A DNA stretch of 60,000 nucleotides, from the NCBI RefSeq assembly GCF_030272615.1, contig NC_081414.1:526299137-526359136 (forward strand), read 5' to 3'. This DNA comes from Cryptomeria japonica (Eukaryota; Streptophyta; Pinopsida; Cupressales; Cupressaceae). This document shows, one piece after another, positions 11,586 through 22,500 of the stretch. How positions within the stretch are numbered: the stretch's first letter is position 1; each line of letters opens with the position of its first letter. The notes under the pieces were generated by a model. That model was not told the DNA's origin. It saw nothing but the letters and a program-made list of their open reading frames with translations, and searched no databases. A program made the position numbers and the translations under genes.

Positions 11586-12400
11586 CCTCCTCGTCTCTCA
11601 TTTGCAAGAGAGAGTTTTTGTAGAATTGTTGGTATATGCTGCAGCTATTTGAATCATAATCATTGTTCAATTGTTGGTGATTTTGCTCTTCAAGTGTTGT
11701 ATTTGCATTCATGGTTCTCAATTCCTCCAAGTTAGATTAGAATTTTAGATTAGAATTTATTTTCATGTATGTTAGATTGAGTGAAAGATTTGTTGAATTC
11801 ATTTGTGTGGAATCCTTAATCCATACCACTAGCCTCTCGCCGCTAGTAAGTGCGCCTTGTGTGGTCAACTGGAAATTTGAGAAAGCTTAACTTCAACTAT
11901 TACGCATCCTTTGACAAGCATCAACTTGGATGGTGTCAACGTTTGATGGTGATAGCCTGAAAATCTTTAAGTATACCTTAGACGATTGCACTAAGCTTGT
12001 GTTAATACCTGTTTGTGAGACCTCGCCTAGTTTGACTCCACTAGATCCATTCATCATTTCCTACATTCCTAGGCTTAGAGTAGATTTCCTGAACCCTATT
12101 CCTTTTGCCCATTTTTTTAGTAAGAAGTAAAATCCAAAGCCATATTGATGAATCTTAAGTTGTCAACACACCTACTCCGCATCATTCATGATAATCCAAA
12201 CATTTGCGTAAGTCCCCAAGTGAACACAGCAATTCACATCGACCATTGAGTTACCCACTCGTCAAGACCTGACATGTAGAAACCTTGGAATCATTTTAGT
12301 TGATCTCATTCTTATCATCTGAGGTGATTTTGTTCAAGAGGGGGTAAATTATCTTGGTAATTTATTTTGTAATGTTATGTGCCTAAAACACACATCAACA

Positions 12401-12405
12401 AGACC
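12401..12405 (+). repeat. Probable target site duplication AGACC, right copy of unit B
   Basis: Matches GGACC at 5595-5599 at four of five positions. Confidence 0.5.
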
Positions 12406-13860
12406 CACCAAGCTTTAGCTTGGAGATTTTAAGTGTTTTAATTACATGTCATGCCACATATTACTTGGGCCCCACAAGCTTTTGAAGTAGAAATTTAAAA
12501 GGTTTTTTTTCTTTTTATATTAACAATGCAGTTTTATATGCTGGACCCCACCCAGCTCTAAGGTGGAAGACAAAGTTTGAAGCATCCACCTCACCATCTC
12601 TTTAGACCCCAAAAAACTCCAGCATATGCCACGATGAGACATAAGGCAAGAGATGGCAGCAGTAAATAAACAAGCTAGCTTCTGAAGTGAAAGATGTGTC
12701 ACATGAACAAAACATTGGACGGGATTTAAATTCAAAATCAGATCATAAGAAGAGCACAAGTAAATGACAAGATGAAGGTACGAACTCATATTTGAATTGA
12801 GGCAAACAGATTCCAAGGAGCATTCAGGAGGTGCAGGCCTGAGTGAATTCATAGGCATTTCTAGGACTGAGATTCCTGAGCAGAGATAAGGAGAACTCCA
12901 TCTGATTTTTTTGGGCAAATTTCTTCCATGATCAAGGTGAATTCTCAGTCAGACAATGAGGCAGAGTCTTGAGGTTTGTTTTGATGCAATTTTGGGGGTG
13001 AATATAAGACAAGGCATTCCGTTTTTTTTTTTACCCCATATTATATGAATCTCCTCATAGTTCTATCTTTCTGCACACAGCCTCTACAAAATCTGAAATG
13101 CATACAAAAGTGAATCAGAGGAGCAGGTTACAGCAAAGATACAAATAAATCATGGCAGATCCTGCGACAAGGATATCAGATTTCAGAACAAATTAGATTC
13201 AATAACAGAACAGCAGATGTGAATTTTGCCAAGTTTCAATAAAAGGAAGGGCTTATGAAGAAGTTTGTTGTTAATGGTTTTAGATAGATAACGATGGTCA
13301 TGAATGTTGTTAAGCTATGAACTAACATTTATCTTGTCTCAGTTACTTGTATCTTATTTTCATTCTCAAGTTTTGATTTGGGATGTTCTTTTTTGTGTGA
13401 TACAAGGATTACAAGATGATGACGAACCAAGAATGGAGACTCCTCAGCACAAGGGATTCAAGATCAACCACATGGGATAGGAAATTGATCTTCCTTAGAA
13501 GATGAAAGTTGAAAACTCTCAAGTCACAAAGATGAAGGTTGAATAGAGCAAGAGATGAAGCTCGTTGGAAGGAAGAGAGAAAGATGAAACCCTCAAGCTG
13601 CAAAGATGAAAGTTGGTAAATTATTCAGTAAGATGTAGCTGTGCAGGATGCCGAGTTCGTTGGAGAAGACAAGTTGAAATTAGAACTTCTAAGCATCTGA
13701 GATGAAACCGACTCCAACATACATAGCTGAAGGATGGAATCAATAATGGCAAAACTCGAACCTCCAAAGAGATGAGTCAAACAACTAAGACGAATCTGAA
13801 ATAGATCTGAACATGAACAGCTGGGAAGCGAATGAAATCGGCCTTTTCACAAAAATGAGA
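12406..13860. other. No gene recognised; left part of unit C or host sequence
   Basis: AT-rich sequence with GGGCCCCAC and GGACCCCACC segments near the left, resembling 5535-5600. The 132-codon minus-strand frame at 12520-12918 has no recognisable motif. I could not find a TGTTG end preceded by AAAAC (the base pattern after unit C's right end), so the left boundary of unit C stays open. Confidence 0.5.
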
Positions 13861-13879
13861 ACATGTACCTCACTCACAA

Positions 13880-14785
13880 GTTGGAACGAAATTTGTCAAG
13901 ATCCCATACCTTGCCGAGGGTCCAAAACGAATTTTTTTTAGTGAAGATCAAGAGCGAATGTCCTTGGAGAGGTCCTGGAGCGAAATTTTTATTTGGAACC
14001 CATACCTTGCTAAGGACATGGAGCGAATTTCTCCAAATCATGTCCCTCGCAGCCTATTCGGAGCGAGCTCATCACTAGGCCATGTCCCTTGCTCAAGAAT
14101 TTGAGCGAATTTCCTTGATAAGACTGTCCTTTGCTCAAAATTTTCAGCGAATTTCTTAGTGGCTGTCATTTGCCATCATTTTGGAGCGATATGGATTCCT
14201 TTTAGATGTTTGGAAGGATGAAAACCGAGTTTAGCACCTTTAATCCTTTAGATGATCATGGAAATGAGCGAGTACATCATGGAGTGGAGAAGAGATAACA
14301 GCGAATTTGCTTAAGTGAACTTCCTTTGCTCTTAAATTTGAGCGACTTTTATTGAATTCATGTCCTTTGCATCATGTACCTTGCTAAAGACATGGAGCGA
14401 AACTTTTCCAAACCATGTACCTTGCCAAAGGTCAAAGCGAAATTCTTATTGAGATCATGTACCTTACTCCAGGTTTAAAGCGAATTTTTTTACAAGGCAG
14501 CGTGCCTTGCTAAGGACATGGAGCGAAATTTTTACAAGGACATGTACCTTGCTAAGGATTGAGAGCGAATTTTTCACAAGTTCATGTACCTTACTCAAGG
14601 TTTGGAGCGAATTTTCATCAAGCAGCATGTACCTCACTCCAAGTTGAGAGCAAATCTTTCCTTACATCATGTCCTTTGCTCTCAATTTTGAGCGAATTCT
14701 TCTTATAGACCGACCTGTGCTCTTAATTTCAAGCGAAGTTCCTTGGGGGGGCGGCCTTTGCCCTCTATTTTGAGCGAATTTTATC
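13880..14785 (+). repeat. About 21 copies of a GAGCGAATTTT motif, roughly 43-bp spacing
   Basis: GAGCGAA or close variants recur from 13885 to 14775, typically in the frame CATGTACCTTGCTAAGG-ACATGGAGCGAAATTTT. The most regular stretch is 14340-14785. The GAGCGAAATT core is the same as the right half of the hairpin motif in unit A, but here it lacks the GACCCTT/AAGGGTC stem and the period is about four times shorter. Noncoding. Confidence 0.75.
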
Positions 14786-15822
14786 AAATTTATGTCCCTT
14801 ATTGGAACGGCTTCATGCTAGGACAATTCAAACATGTGTTTTTATAAATGATAAGTCGGCCTTCTGTAGGAAAAGAGAAATCAAATTTAATTACAAAACT
14901 AAGTGCTCCTGTACCCAAATAGACATGACTCTTACCTAGATGTCTATATAAGGGATTCAAAATGCTCATTTGATCACCATTTTAAGGCAATTTACTTCTC
15001 CAAAAACGAATTCAAGAGCAAGGCAGCAAACTTCAAGAGTAGGAACTGTGACGATAATCAGCAAAGGAGCAGAATCAGTCAATTTAAGGGGCGAATTCCA
15101 TCAGAGCAATAGCAAATTTGCTCAAACCAAGAAGCGATATCCTCTTTAGAAACACATATCTTTAGAAAAAAATTGGATCTGCAACATATAGAATAAAAGA
15201 TCAAGTCAAGATGGGAGTATGTAAAGGTTATATATCATGTATGTTTGATGCCCAATTGTTTGTTTTGCAAGAGGTAAGGAAAGAGATCAAAAGGACCAGG
15301 TTGGAGGAAGATTGTAACAGGTATCTCAAGGGGAAAATTTCAACACCAAGGACAAGATACAAGGAAGACCTGTTCAAGAAGCTTCATCAGCTAACACTAG
15401 AGCATGAAAGGAAGGATAACCTACATGGTGAGAGAATGTTTTGAAGTCAGTACAATAAAGAGTTACATTCAATCAAGTGCATCATCCACTCAAAGTACAT
15501 CATGAGCAAGAGAAAGTCAACCAAAGTCATCACAAGACATACATCGAGCATGATTGAAGAAGCAGATAGTTTCAAAAGAGTTAATCAAAGTCTGCTTCTC
15601 ATCATCATCATCACTGCTGAAACTGGATAATATTGAGTATCAAGAGATATTGCTCAACACTCTTTTCATGATCATGAATCAAATCAAGTCTACAAGTGCA
15701 AGATTGAGGTGGCAGCCCAGTCATCCCTTCTACCAATCAATGAAGTCCACATTGACATGTCTAAGTTCAATGAATCAAGCTCATATATGAAGACACAAAC
15801 TCCGATGTAACTACCCTCAATA

Positions 15823-16615
15823 TGTTAGGAATCCCACAAATACTGAGGGGGGGGGTGAATCAGTATTTGACCGGTATTTAATATTTCTTGAATTAAAACA
15901 TACAGAACATATTATAATAGTGTACCGGTATGCAAGAAATAATGCAATAAACAAAATTAAGAACATCCACATGAAAAGCACACCATAACACAAGGTTTTA
16001 ACGAGAAAACCCGGTGTGGGAAAAACCTCGGTGGGATTTGTGACCCACAATATTTACTCACTGGCCAATAAGAGAATATTACTTACAATAGGGGCCTGCA
16101 CATGCAGGAAGGCCAACTGCCTAGAGCTCACTGCTCAATGGGAAGTCTCACTGACTTACAATGAGGATTATACAAATCCAATATCTTGTACTGCTTTACA
16201 ATAGCATCTATAATGCCTGATCCAGTACCGGTTGCTGCTCTGCTTCTTACATAAACCCTTAACCTATATTTCGCATAATAGGTCTGCCTAATATTTTCCT
16301 TAATGGTTCCTCACTCATTTTCAAATGTCTACAATGATCTCTTTTATATATAAGAGTCAGTTTACAATTTGCCAAGTCGGCTTACAAAGTTTTTACAATA
16401 ATAAACAAAATATAATATAATAAAATCTTGTCGGCCTCTATGCCGGTATACTTCTTTTCTTTGTGCCGGTGTCAGTGTCCTGAGTGCCAGTGTAGAGTGT
16501 GATCTGCTGATGCCGGTATAATGCCTTTGCCGGTATCATAGGATTGCAAGGTTGCCATCAATGACAAAACCTTCAATCACATACAATGTCTCATTGGAGT
16601 GTGCATATGCCAACA
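15823..16615 (-). repeat. 3' LTR of the nested element
   Basis: 793 bp, starting TGTTAGGAATCCC and ending ATATGCCAACA on the + strand; this is the reverse complement of a TGTTGG...TCCTAACA LTR. It is nearly identical to 21641-22434. It is rich in ACCGGT/GCCGGT sites and has CTTTTATATATAAGAGTC as a possible TATA region near 16341. Confidence 0.9.
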
Positions 16616-16645
16616 ATCTCCCCCTTTGGCATTGATGGCAACACT
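16616..16645 (-). other. Polypurine tract of the nested element
   Basis: On the minus strand the sequence reads GCCAAAGGGGGAGAT directly before the TGTTGG start of the 3' LTR. This is the standard polypurine tract form of plant Ty1/Copia elements. A second AAAGGGGGAGTAG lies near 16770. Confidence 0.85.
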
Positions 16646-16820
16646 CATGAGAAATTTCAAAAAATGTATCCAAAAATGTGAAGTCCAAAAAATGTTACCA
16701 AAAATGTGTGTGCTCCCCCTAAGCATATGATTCCTGTGATATATTGAATTTTCTCATCTCACTACTCCCCCTTTGGCATCAATGACAAAGGTTGTCAAGA
16801 TGTCAGTAGAGTTTGTAGTT

Positions 16821-19800
16821 TCAACCTTGTAACTGGGTGGTTACAATTTGAAAGAGATCTCCCAAAATCAAGTTTATACTATCCATAAACTTCTTGCTAT
16901 CCTTTATTGTTGTGTCTATTCTCTTCACTATACCGGTGAGATGCTGCAAATGCTCTGCCGGTGTTTTCTGTCCCTGTATTAGTGCCTTAGATACTTCCTT
17001 CCGCAGTGATGCTAGATAGTCCAATCTTGGACTCAATTTTAATCTCAGATGCTTTGCCTTATTCACAATTCTCTCTTTCTCTCTTTCCAATTTAAGTAAT
17101 TCTTCTTCAAAATTTGTTATCTTCTCCTCAAAAACTAATAGTGTATCCGGTGAGTTAACAAAATTATCTGCAAGTTTATTGATCTCATCTTGTACCTTGC
17201 TCATCTTCTTGTCTATATCTACAGTCAAAAAGTTTGTCTTACAGGTGTCTTTGTACAGAGTTTTGTACTCTTTTAATAAATTACACAATTCCGGTAGAAG
17301 TGTGTCAAAATCTCTGTTACACTTCTTTATTTGCTCATCAAAGAATTTCTGTTTTTCGATTTCTACTTTATCCTTCGATGACTCTTCCTTTATTTTCTCA
17401 ATGTTTTCTGTGATATATTTACACAGTGTATCAAGTTGTCCTAAAGAATCTTTATTGTCTATATTACAGTTAGGAGCAATTACCTTCAAAATTGGTATGG
17501 TATCATCAATTGCCTTGTAAGCTTGTGAGCTGCAGTCTCTTATCTTTTTGATTGAATCTAATAGTACCTCAGTCACATTAGTTGATTTGAAGCCTGATGA
17601 TGAACCAACAATCTGAGTACCGGTGGAAATAACCAAGCTTGTATTGACCTCTAGTAGGTCTGTTTGTGTATGCATTTCTTTAAGCAATGGTTTTTCTATT
17701 TCTCCAGTTGTCGGTGGCACTGTTTCCTTATGTTCCTGTTCCTGTTGTTGTTGTTCCTGTTCCTGTTCCGAAGCCTTTTGCTCTGTTTGTTGCATTGTCT
17801 CAGTCTGAGTCTCTACCTTTTGCTCTTTGTCTTCTGTCGGTTTCTCCTGTGTGTTTTTAGTTTGCTCAACTACCGGAGGCTCACTAGCCATGTCAGTCTT
17901 ATCAGCTGTATCTTTGTTTACCACTATGTTGATCTTTTGAGTATCAACATCCACAGTATATAAGACTTCAGGATTAGTATTATCATCCTCTACATCCATA
18001 TTCTCAGCTGTCGGTTGATCTTCTGTAGCTGTTGTTTTTACCGGTGGAGTAATCAAAGGAGGTGGGGATAAGTTGTCTCTAACCTTGATACTAGGTGGTC
18101 CACCAACTTTACCTTTACCCTTGTCTCTATCTTTCTGATAAACTTTTATGAGTTTGGGGTTCCTGTATTCTTCTTGTTTTTCTTTTTCAACTAAGAATAT
18201 ATCCCATCCATTTTCTGTTTCCTCAGTCACCTCATTAACTCTTCCAACCATTAAAGCAATGTGCCGGTGTGCAGTAGAAAATACTGACCGGTTGGCTTGA
18301 GCAATTAAGTCATCAATTTCTTTGGGTGAGTTTACCGGATAAACAGCAAGTAGCTTTTCAATCTTTATTTTCTTGTCCAATTCTATTACTGCTTGTCTTC
18401 TTGCTTCCAGTCTCTTAAATAGTTCATCTGGAATTTCATTTACTACTTCCATCAAAAACTTCTTATACATATCCATATGCAATATAACACTATTTTCAAC
18501 TTGTTCTTTTTCATCAATTGTTAAAGTGTCATATATTTTCTCTATATTTTTCAATTTACCTTCCTCTGTAATTTCATTTAGCAGTATATCAAGTGGGGCC
18601 AAGTCTTTGTTTGTCTTCTTCTTCTTTTTGGGTGTCAGTTTCTTCTTCTTTGGTGTAGCCTTTCTTACCGGAGATCTCACTGCTTGTTGTTTTTGTCTTG
18701 TCCTCCTGGGTGAGGGTGTGGTTGCCGGTGAGGGATCTCTTTTCCTTACAACTCTTTTGAAAGTTGCAGGCATGTCACTCCCCGAAGAAGTACCTACCGG
18801 TGATAGGTGAGTTTCAAGTTGTGGAGCTGCTAACTCATCCTCTGTTATACCGGTTTTCTTCAACACATCTTCTTTGATGGCCTTTGCTTGTCTGGAACCT
18901 TTCCTTACAACTGCCTCAACCTTTTTCACTCTTTTCTTTGATTGTATTTGGCTTTCAATAGTTTCTGCAATACCAAATATTTCTTCCTTAGGTTCTCTGG
19001 GGGCTTCCAGAAGTGCTTTAGCATATGTTTCTATTATGTGATCATCTGTTTCATAGCCCATCTCGGTTACCCAAACTGTCCTAGGGATGACTGCTTCCAT
19101 CCAGATTTCATCCTTCTTGATTACAAAGCATATTTCATCTTTGTATTTGTCGACAATCTTTTGTGATAACCTGATTCTTTTCTTCATTTTGGCCTTTAAT
19201 GCTTGAAAGAAGTCATGAATATTGTTTTCCTTGTTTTCTCCCATGTTATTGAATAGTTTTGTTAACTGTTTACCTACCGGTATATCATAACCAAGTTCTT
19301 TGTAGCCTATACCAGGAACCTGTTTTGTTATATGTAGCATCAGACATACCAACAGATTTCCAAACCTGAAAGTTCTTTTCTTGTCCTTCTTAATCTTTCC
19401 AAGGTTGTCAATTAATTCATCTTTTAACCATTCACATATATCAATCTTTGCATTTTCTGTGACCATTTCATAAGCACTCTTAATGCATAAACTTGAAACT
19501 GAATTGAGTCTATTTGCATGAGTAGCTTTATACCCTAATATCATGCTGATAAATCTCACATTAATGTCCGTTACATCATTAACTCTTAGGGACCTTTTGT
19601 CGAAAGTTGCACCAGTTAGGTTTGTAACTAGGTCATTGGATACCTTCTTGGTTTTATCTGGCCTTTTACCGGTGGTCGGTAACCCTGTGACAGCTTTCAT
19701 AGCTTCCTTAGTGATTTTGTGGACTAAATCTAACCAGAAAAATTCACCATGTACCCTACTTAAGACTATCCTAATCACATCCTTGGGGAGTTCAAGAATG

Positions 19801-20108
19801 CTAAGGATCTTTGTAAATCCTAGGGTTTCAATGATCTTGTGTTCATCTTTTACATTGCCGGTTTTCTCACATATCACAGTTTTAAACATGGTTTTAATCT
19901 CTTCATCTCCTAGTTCCTCAATGTTGCAGTGGATGTAAATTCTGGGGTCTTCAGCATAAACAACTCCCTTGGGAATTTGAGAAAAAGCACCTAAGGTATC
20001 ATCTTTCTTTGCTACCTCGGGGACTAACTGAAATATGGGCCTAGGTCTTTTTATCACTTCGATAATAGTAGGGTTTGTTATATATTCAATTGCAGAGGTG
20101 GATGCCAT
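16821..20108 (-). CDS. Intact long ORF of the nested element, unknown function, PMD-like motif
   Basis: An uninterrupted frame runs on the minus strand from 20249; the likely start is the ATG at 20108 (MASTSA), giving about 1095 residues. It occupies the place of pol but has no protease, integrase, RT or RNase H motif. Residues 1-400 look globular; at about 135-150 is EAMKAVTGLPTTGKRP, similar to the GLPxxG turn of plant mobile domain proteins and to the ORF of unit B. Residues 450-500 are strongly basic (PKKKK and PKKKKK clusters, NLS-like). About 520-850 is charged and low complexity with a Gln/Glu run. The last 200 residues look coiled coil. The gag upstream has two stops whereas this frame has none, so it is either recently active or constrained. 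No family is recognised with confidence. Confidence 0.8.
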   Translation of the reverse strand: MASTSAIEYITNPTIIEVIKRPRPIFQLVPEVAKKDDTLGAFSQIPKGVVYAEDPRIYIHCNIEELGDEEIKTMFKTVICEKTGNVKDEHKIIETLGFTKILSILELPKDVIRIVLSRVHGEFFWLDLVHKITKEAMKAVTGLPTTGKRPDKTKKVSNDLVTNLTGATFDKRSLRVNDVTDINVRFISMILGYKATHANRLNSVSSLCIKSAYEMVTENAKIDICEWLKDELIDNLGKIKKDKKRTFRFGNLLVCLMLHITKQVPGIGYKELGYDIPVGKQLTKLFNNMGENKENNIHDFFQALKAKMKKRIRLSQKIVDKYKDEICFVIKKDEIWMEAVIPRTVWVTEMGYETDDHIIETYAKALLEAPREPKEEIFGIAETIESQIQSKKRVKKVEAVVRKGSRQAKAIKEDVLKKTGITEDELAAPQLETHLSPVGTSSGSDMPATFKRVVRKRDPSPATTPSPRRTRQKQQAVRSPVRKATPKKKKLTPKKKKKTNKDLAPLDILLNEITEEGKLKNIEKIYDTLTIDEKEQVENSVILHMDMYKKFLMEVVNEIPDELFKRLEARRQAVIELDKKIKIEKLLAVYPVNSPKEIDDLIAQANRSVFSTAHRHIALMVGRVNEVTEETENGWDIFLVEKEKQEEYRNPKLIKVYQKDRDKGKGKVGGPPSIKVRDNLSPPPLITPPVKTTATEDQPTAENMDVEDDNTNPEVLYTVDVDTQKINIVVNKDTADKTDMASEPPVVEQTKNTQEKPTEDKEQKVETQTETMQQTEQKASEQEQEQQQQEQEHKETVPPTTGEIEKPLLKEMHTQTDLLEVNTSLVISTGTQIVGSSSGFKSTNVTEVLLDSIKKIRDCSSQAYKAIDDTIPILKVIAPNCNIDNKDSLGQLDTLCKYITENIEKIKEESSKDKVEIEKQKFFDEQIKKCNRDFDTLLPELCNLLKEYKTLYKDTCKTNFLTVDIDKKMSKVQDEINKLADNFVNSPDTLLVFEEKITNFEEELLKLEREKERIVNKAKHLRLKLSPRLDYLASLRKEVSKALIQGQKTPAEHLQHLTGIVKRIDTTIKDSKKFMDSINLILGDLFQIVTTQLQG

Positions 20109-20411
20109 GATTAAATACCTTTTACTGCCTTTAGGATGGATGAATGCTTGGAGTGTTTTTGCCTCTTGCTCGAAATGCCTTAGCTCGGAATCTTTGCGCT
20201 CTTCGTAGGTTTGAAATCTCGGTGAAATGGAATGGAGCCAAAACCTCAATTTTATAGTGTCTTTTTGCCATGTACCACATTAAATGCATGCCGGTTGAGT
20301 ATTTTCTTAACATTGTCTGTCGGTAAAAAGTAATTTTCAACTTCTTATCTCTAACCGAGGGAATAATAGCACATGTGTCATTTGATTGCCAAACCCTCAA
20401 GGAAACTTTCT

Positions 20412-21626
20412 TCAATTAGATGAAGAACTTCCTGCCGGTGGAGCACTGCTCTGTCCTTCCGGTGAAGCATCACGCTGTCCTTCCGGTGAAGCATTGGTTT
20501 GTTCTACCGGTGGAGGAGTATTCCCAATATTTAAATCAGCTTTTCTAATCCATTGTTTTGAGAATTCTTGCTTAACCTCTTCAACTTTTTCTTTACCTTT
20601 CAAGCTATAACTTTTGTTGTCTACCGGTGTTCCTTTACTTCTACAGAATTTTGCAATATGCCCAATCTTGTTACATGCATAACAAGTTACATTATTCTTC
20701 TGAATAGCTTTCCCATAACCTATGCCGGTTTGTGTTCTGCATTGATTAGATAAATGTCCAAATCTTCCACAAACATAACATCTCACATTCATTCTGCAAT
20801 TTTCAGAGTTGTGACCAACTTTGTTGCATTTAGAACATTGACCGGTGGGTGTGTTGATATTCTGTTAATTTCTAGATCTACATTCATTTGCTCTATGACC
20901 ATACTTATTACAGTTAAAGCATTTTCCATTGAATTTATAAGCATTAGGTTGTCTTACCGGTTTGCTGTGATCCTGAGTATTTGCAGTACCGAAGCTTTCA
21001 CCAACTTCAAAGCCAATTCCAGAAGTCTCACCTTTAGGTTTTTGATTCTTCAGCAAGGTGCCAAGTTCCTCTGAGCTTTTCTTGAATTTTTCTTTATGTT
21101 GATTTGCAGTTTCTAGTTCTCTTTCTAAGATTTATTTTTGTCTCATCAGTTCATTTGAGTCATTTTGAGTATGCATCAGATCTGTCTTCAACATGTCATT
21201 TTCATAGCTAAGTCTTGTGTTCTCATTTGCTGCATCACTTAGTCTTCTGGTCAATTCTTCTTCATTCTTCTTCCTATCCTCAATCTCTTTGCAAAATCTC
21301 ATAGTCATATCCTGCATCTCATTCTTTGTTGTCATGTTCTCTTGTTTCAACTTGCTTATCATATCATTAAGTGATTCCTTTTCATTATTCTCGTTTTGCA
21401 ATTTTTCACAAAGTTCTCTTCTCTTATTTCTTGCAACAGTAAAAATTTCTTGAAGTGCCTGAATGATATCCTGAGCTGCCCTTAAATCATCTTCTAGTTT
21501 GATATTTTTCAATTTCTCTGCATCATAGTCTGTAAGAGCTCCTTCAAGTTGCTTCATCAGATTTTCCATCTTTACCGGTGTCAAGATCTTCCTCAAGCTG
21601 TTAGGCTTCTGAAAATAGGGGACCAA
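20412..21626 (-). pseudogene. gag-like ORF with four CCHC zinc knuckles, two in-frame stops
   Basis: One minus-strand frame runs from the PBS at 21626 to the stop at 20412 (about 404 codons; first ATG near 21569), broken only by TAA at 21132-21134 and TAA near 20865. Residues 20-165 form a long coiled coil. Then come four CX2CX4HX4C knuckles: CFNCNKYGHRANEC, CSKCNKVGHNSENC, CYVCGRFGHLSNQC and CYACNKIGHIAKFC, followed by a Pro/Ser/Gly-rich tail. Zinc knuckles of this type bind nucleic acid in retroelement gag proteins. A capsid domain of the usual UBN2 kind is not apparent, so the protein looks like a coiled-coil plus knuckle variant. Confidence 0.85.
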
Positions 21627-21640
21627 GCTCTAATACCAAT
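21624..21640 (-). other. Primer-binding site, initiator tRNA-Met type
   Basis: Directly inside the 5' LTR, the minus strand reads TTGGTATTAGAGCTTGG. This is one base from the TGGTATCAGAGC primer-binding core, complementary to the 3' end of initiator methionine tRNA and typical of plant Ty1/Copia elements. Confidence 0.88.
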
Positions 21641-22434
21641 TGTTAGGAATCCCACAGATACTGAGAGGGGGGGGTGAATCAGTATCTGACCGGTATTTAA
21701 TATTTCTTGATTTAAAACATGCAGAACATATTATAATAGTGTACCGGTATGCAAGAAATAATGCAATAAACAGAATTAAGAACATCCACATGAAAAGCAC
21801 ACCATAACACAAGGTTTTAACGAAGAAACCCGGTGTGGGAAAAACCTCGGTGGGATTTGTGACCCACAATATTCACTCACTGGCCAATAAGAGAATATTA
21901 CTTACAATAGGGGCCTGCACATGCAGGAAGGCCAACTGCCTAGAGCTCACTGCTCAATGGGAAGTCTCACTGACTTACAATGAGGATTATACAAATCCAA
22001 TATCTTGTATTGCTTTACAATAGCATCTATAATGCCTGATCCAGTACCGGTTGCTGCTCTGCTTCTTACATAAACCCTTAACCTATATTTCGCATAATAG
22101 GTCTGCCTAATATTTTCCTTAATGGTTCCTCACTCATTTTCAAATGTCTACAATGATCTCTTTTATATATAAGAGTCATTTTACAATTTGCCAAGTCGGC
22201 TTACAAAGTTTTTACAATAATAAACAAAATATAATATAATAAAATCTTGTCGGCCTCTGTGCCGATATACTTCTTTTCTTTGTGTCGGTGCCGGTGTCCT
22301 GAGTGCCGGTGTAGAGTGTGATCTGCTAATGCCGATATAATGCCTTTGCCAGTATCATAGGATTGCAAGGTTGCCATCAATGACAAAACCTTCAATCACA
22401 TACAATGTCTCATTGGAGTGTGCATATGCCAACA
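21641..22434 (-). repeat. 5' LTR of the nested element
   Basis: 794 bp, nearly identical to 15823-16615 with about 19 differences by eye, several of them at CCGGT sites (CCGGT to CCGAT, CCAGT or TCGGT), which fits CpG/CHG methylation decay. Confidence 0.9.
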
Positions 22435-22500
22435 ATCTATCTATTGGTCCACACTCTTTGAATGTAATTCTCTCATTGGCTAAGAAGAGTTTGTTGTAAC

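Larger units (their letters stand above)
5600..12400 (+). mobile_element. Unit B: 6.8-kb LTR-family unit containing a decayed ORF
   Basis: The left end (TGTTGTGACC, followed by TTCACACATCGCCCCATTGC) matches the left end of unit A. The right 0.9 kb (telobox, TATA, R-U5, ACATCAACA) matches the right end of units A and C. A near-perfect 5-bp duplication flanks it. Between the ends are a motif array (6110-6670), a second TATA-like site (6892), a leader with several TTGCAG sites, and a decayed ORF (8171-11145). No internal copy of either terminus was found. It therefore reads either as one giant solo LTR that carries an ORF in its U3, or as a recombinant of two related elements; I prefer the former, weakly. 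Confidence 0.55.
15823..22434 (-). mobile_element. Nested 6.6-kb LTR element with Copia-type ends and no pol
   Basis: Two near-identical LTRs (15823-16615 and 21641-22434) face the same way. On the minus strand the order is 5' LTR, PBS, gag-like ORF with four CCHC knuckles, one long ORF, PPT, 3' LTR. Termini are TGTTGG...CCTAACA on the minus strand. I count about 19 differences in 793 bp between the LTRs (roughly 2.4%), so this is much younger than its neighbours. There is no protease, integrase, RT or RNase H, so it must depend on another element. Flanking 5-mers (CAATA left, ATCTA right) do not match; CAATA/CAATC would match if two bases were lost at the right junction. Confidence 0.85.

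Noticed and set aside
12520-12918. 132-codon minus-strand ORF
   Set aside because: No motif, no splice or promoter context, inside transposon-derived sequence.
17179-19938. Plus-strand ORFs of up to 145 codons
   Set aside because: Shadows of the long minus-strand ORF of the nested element.
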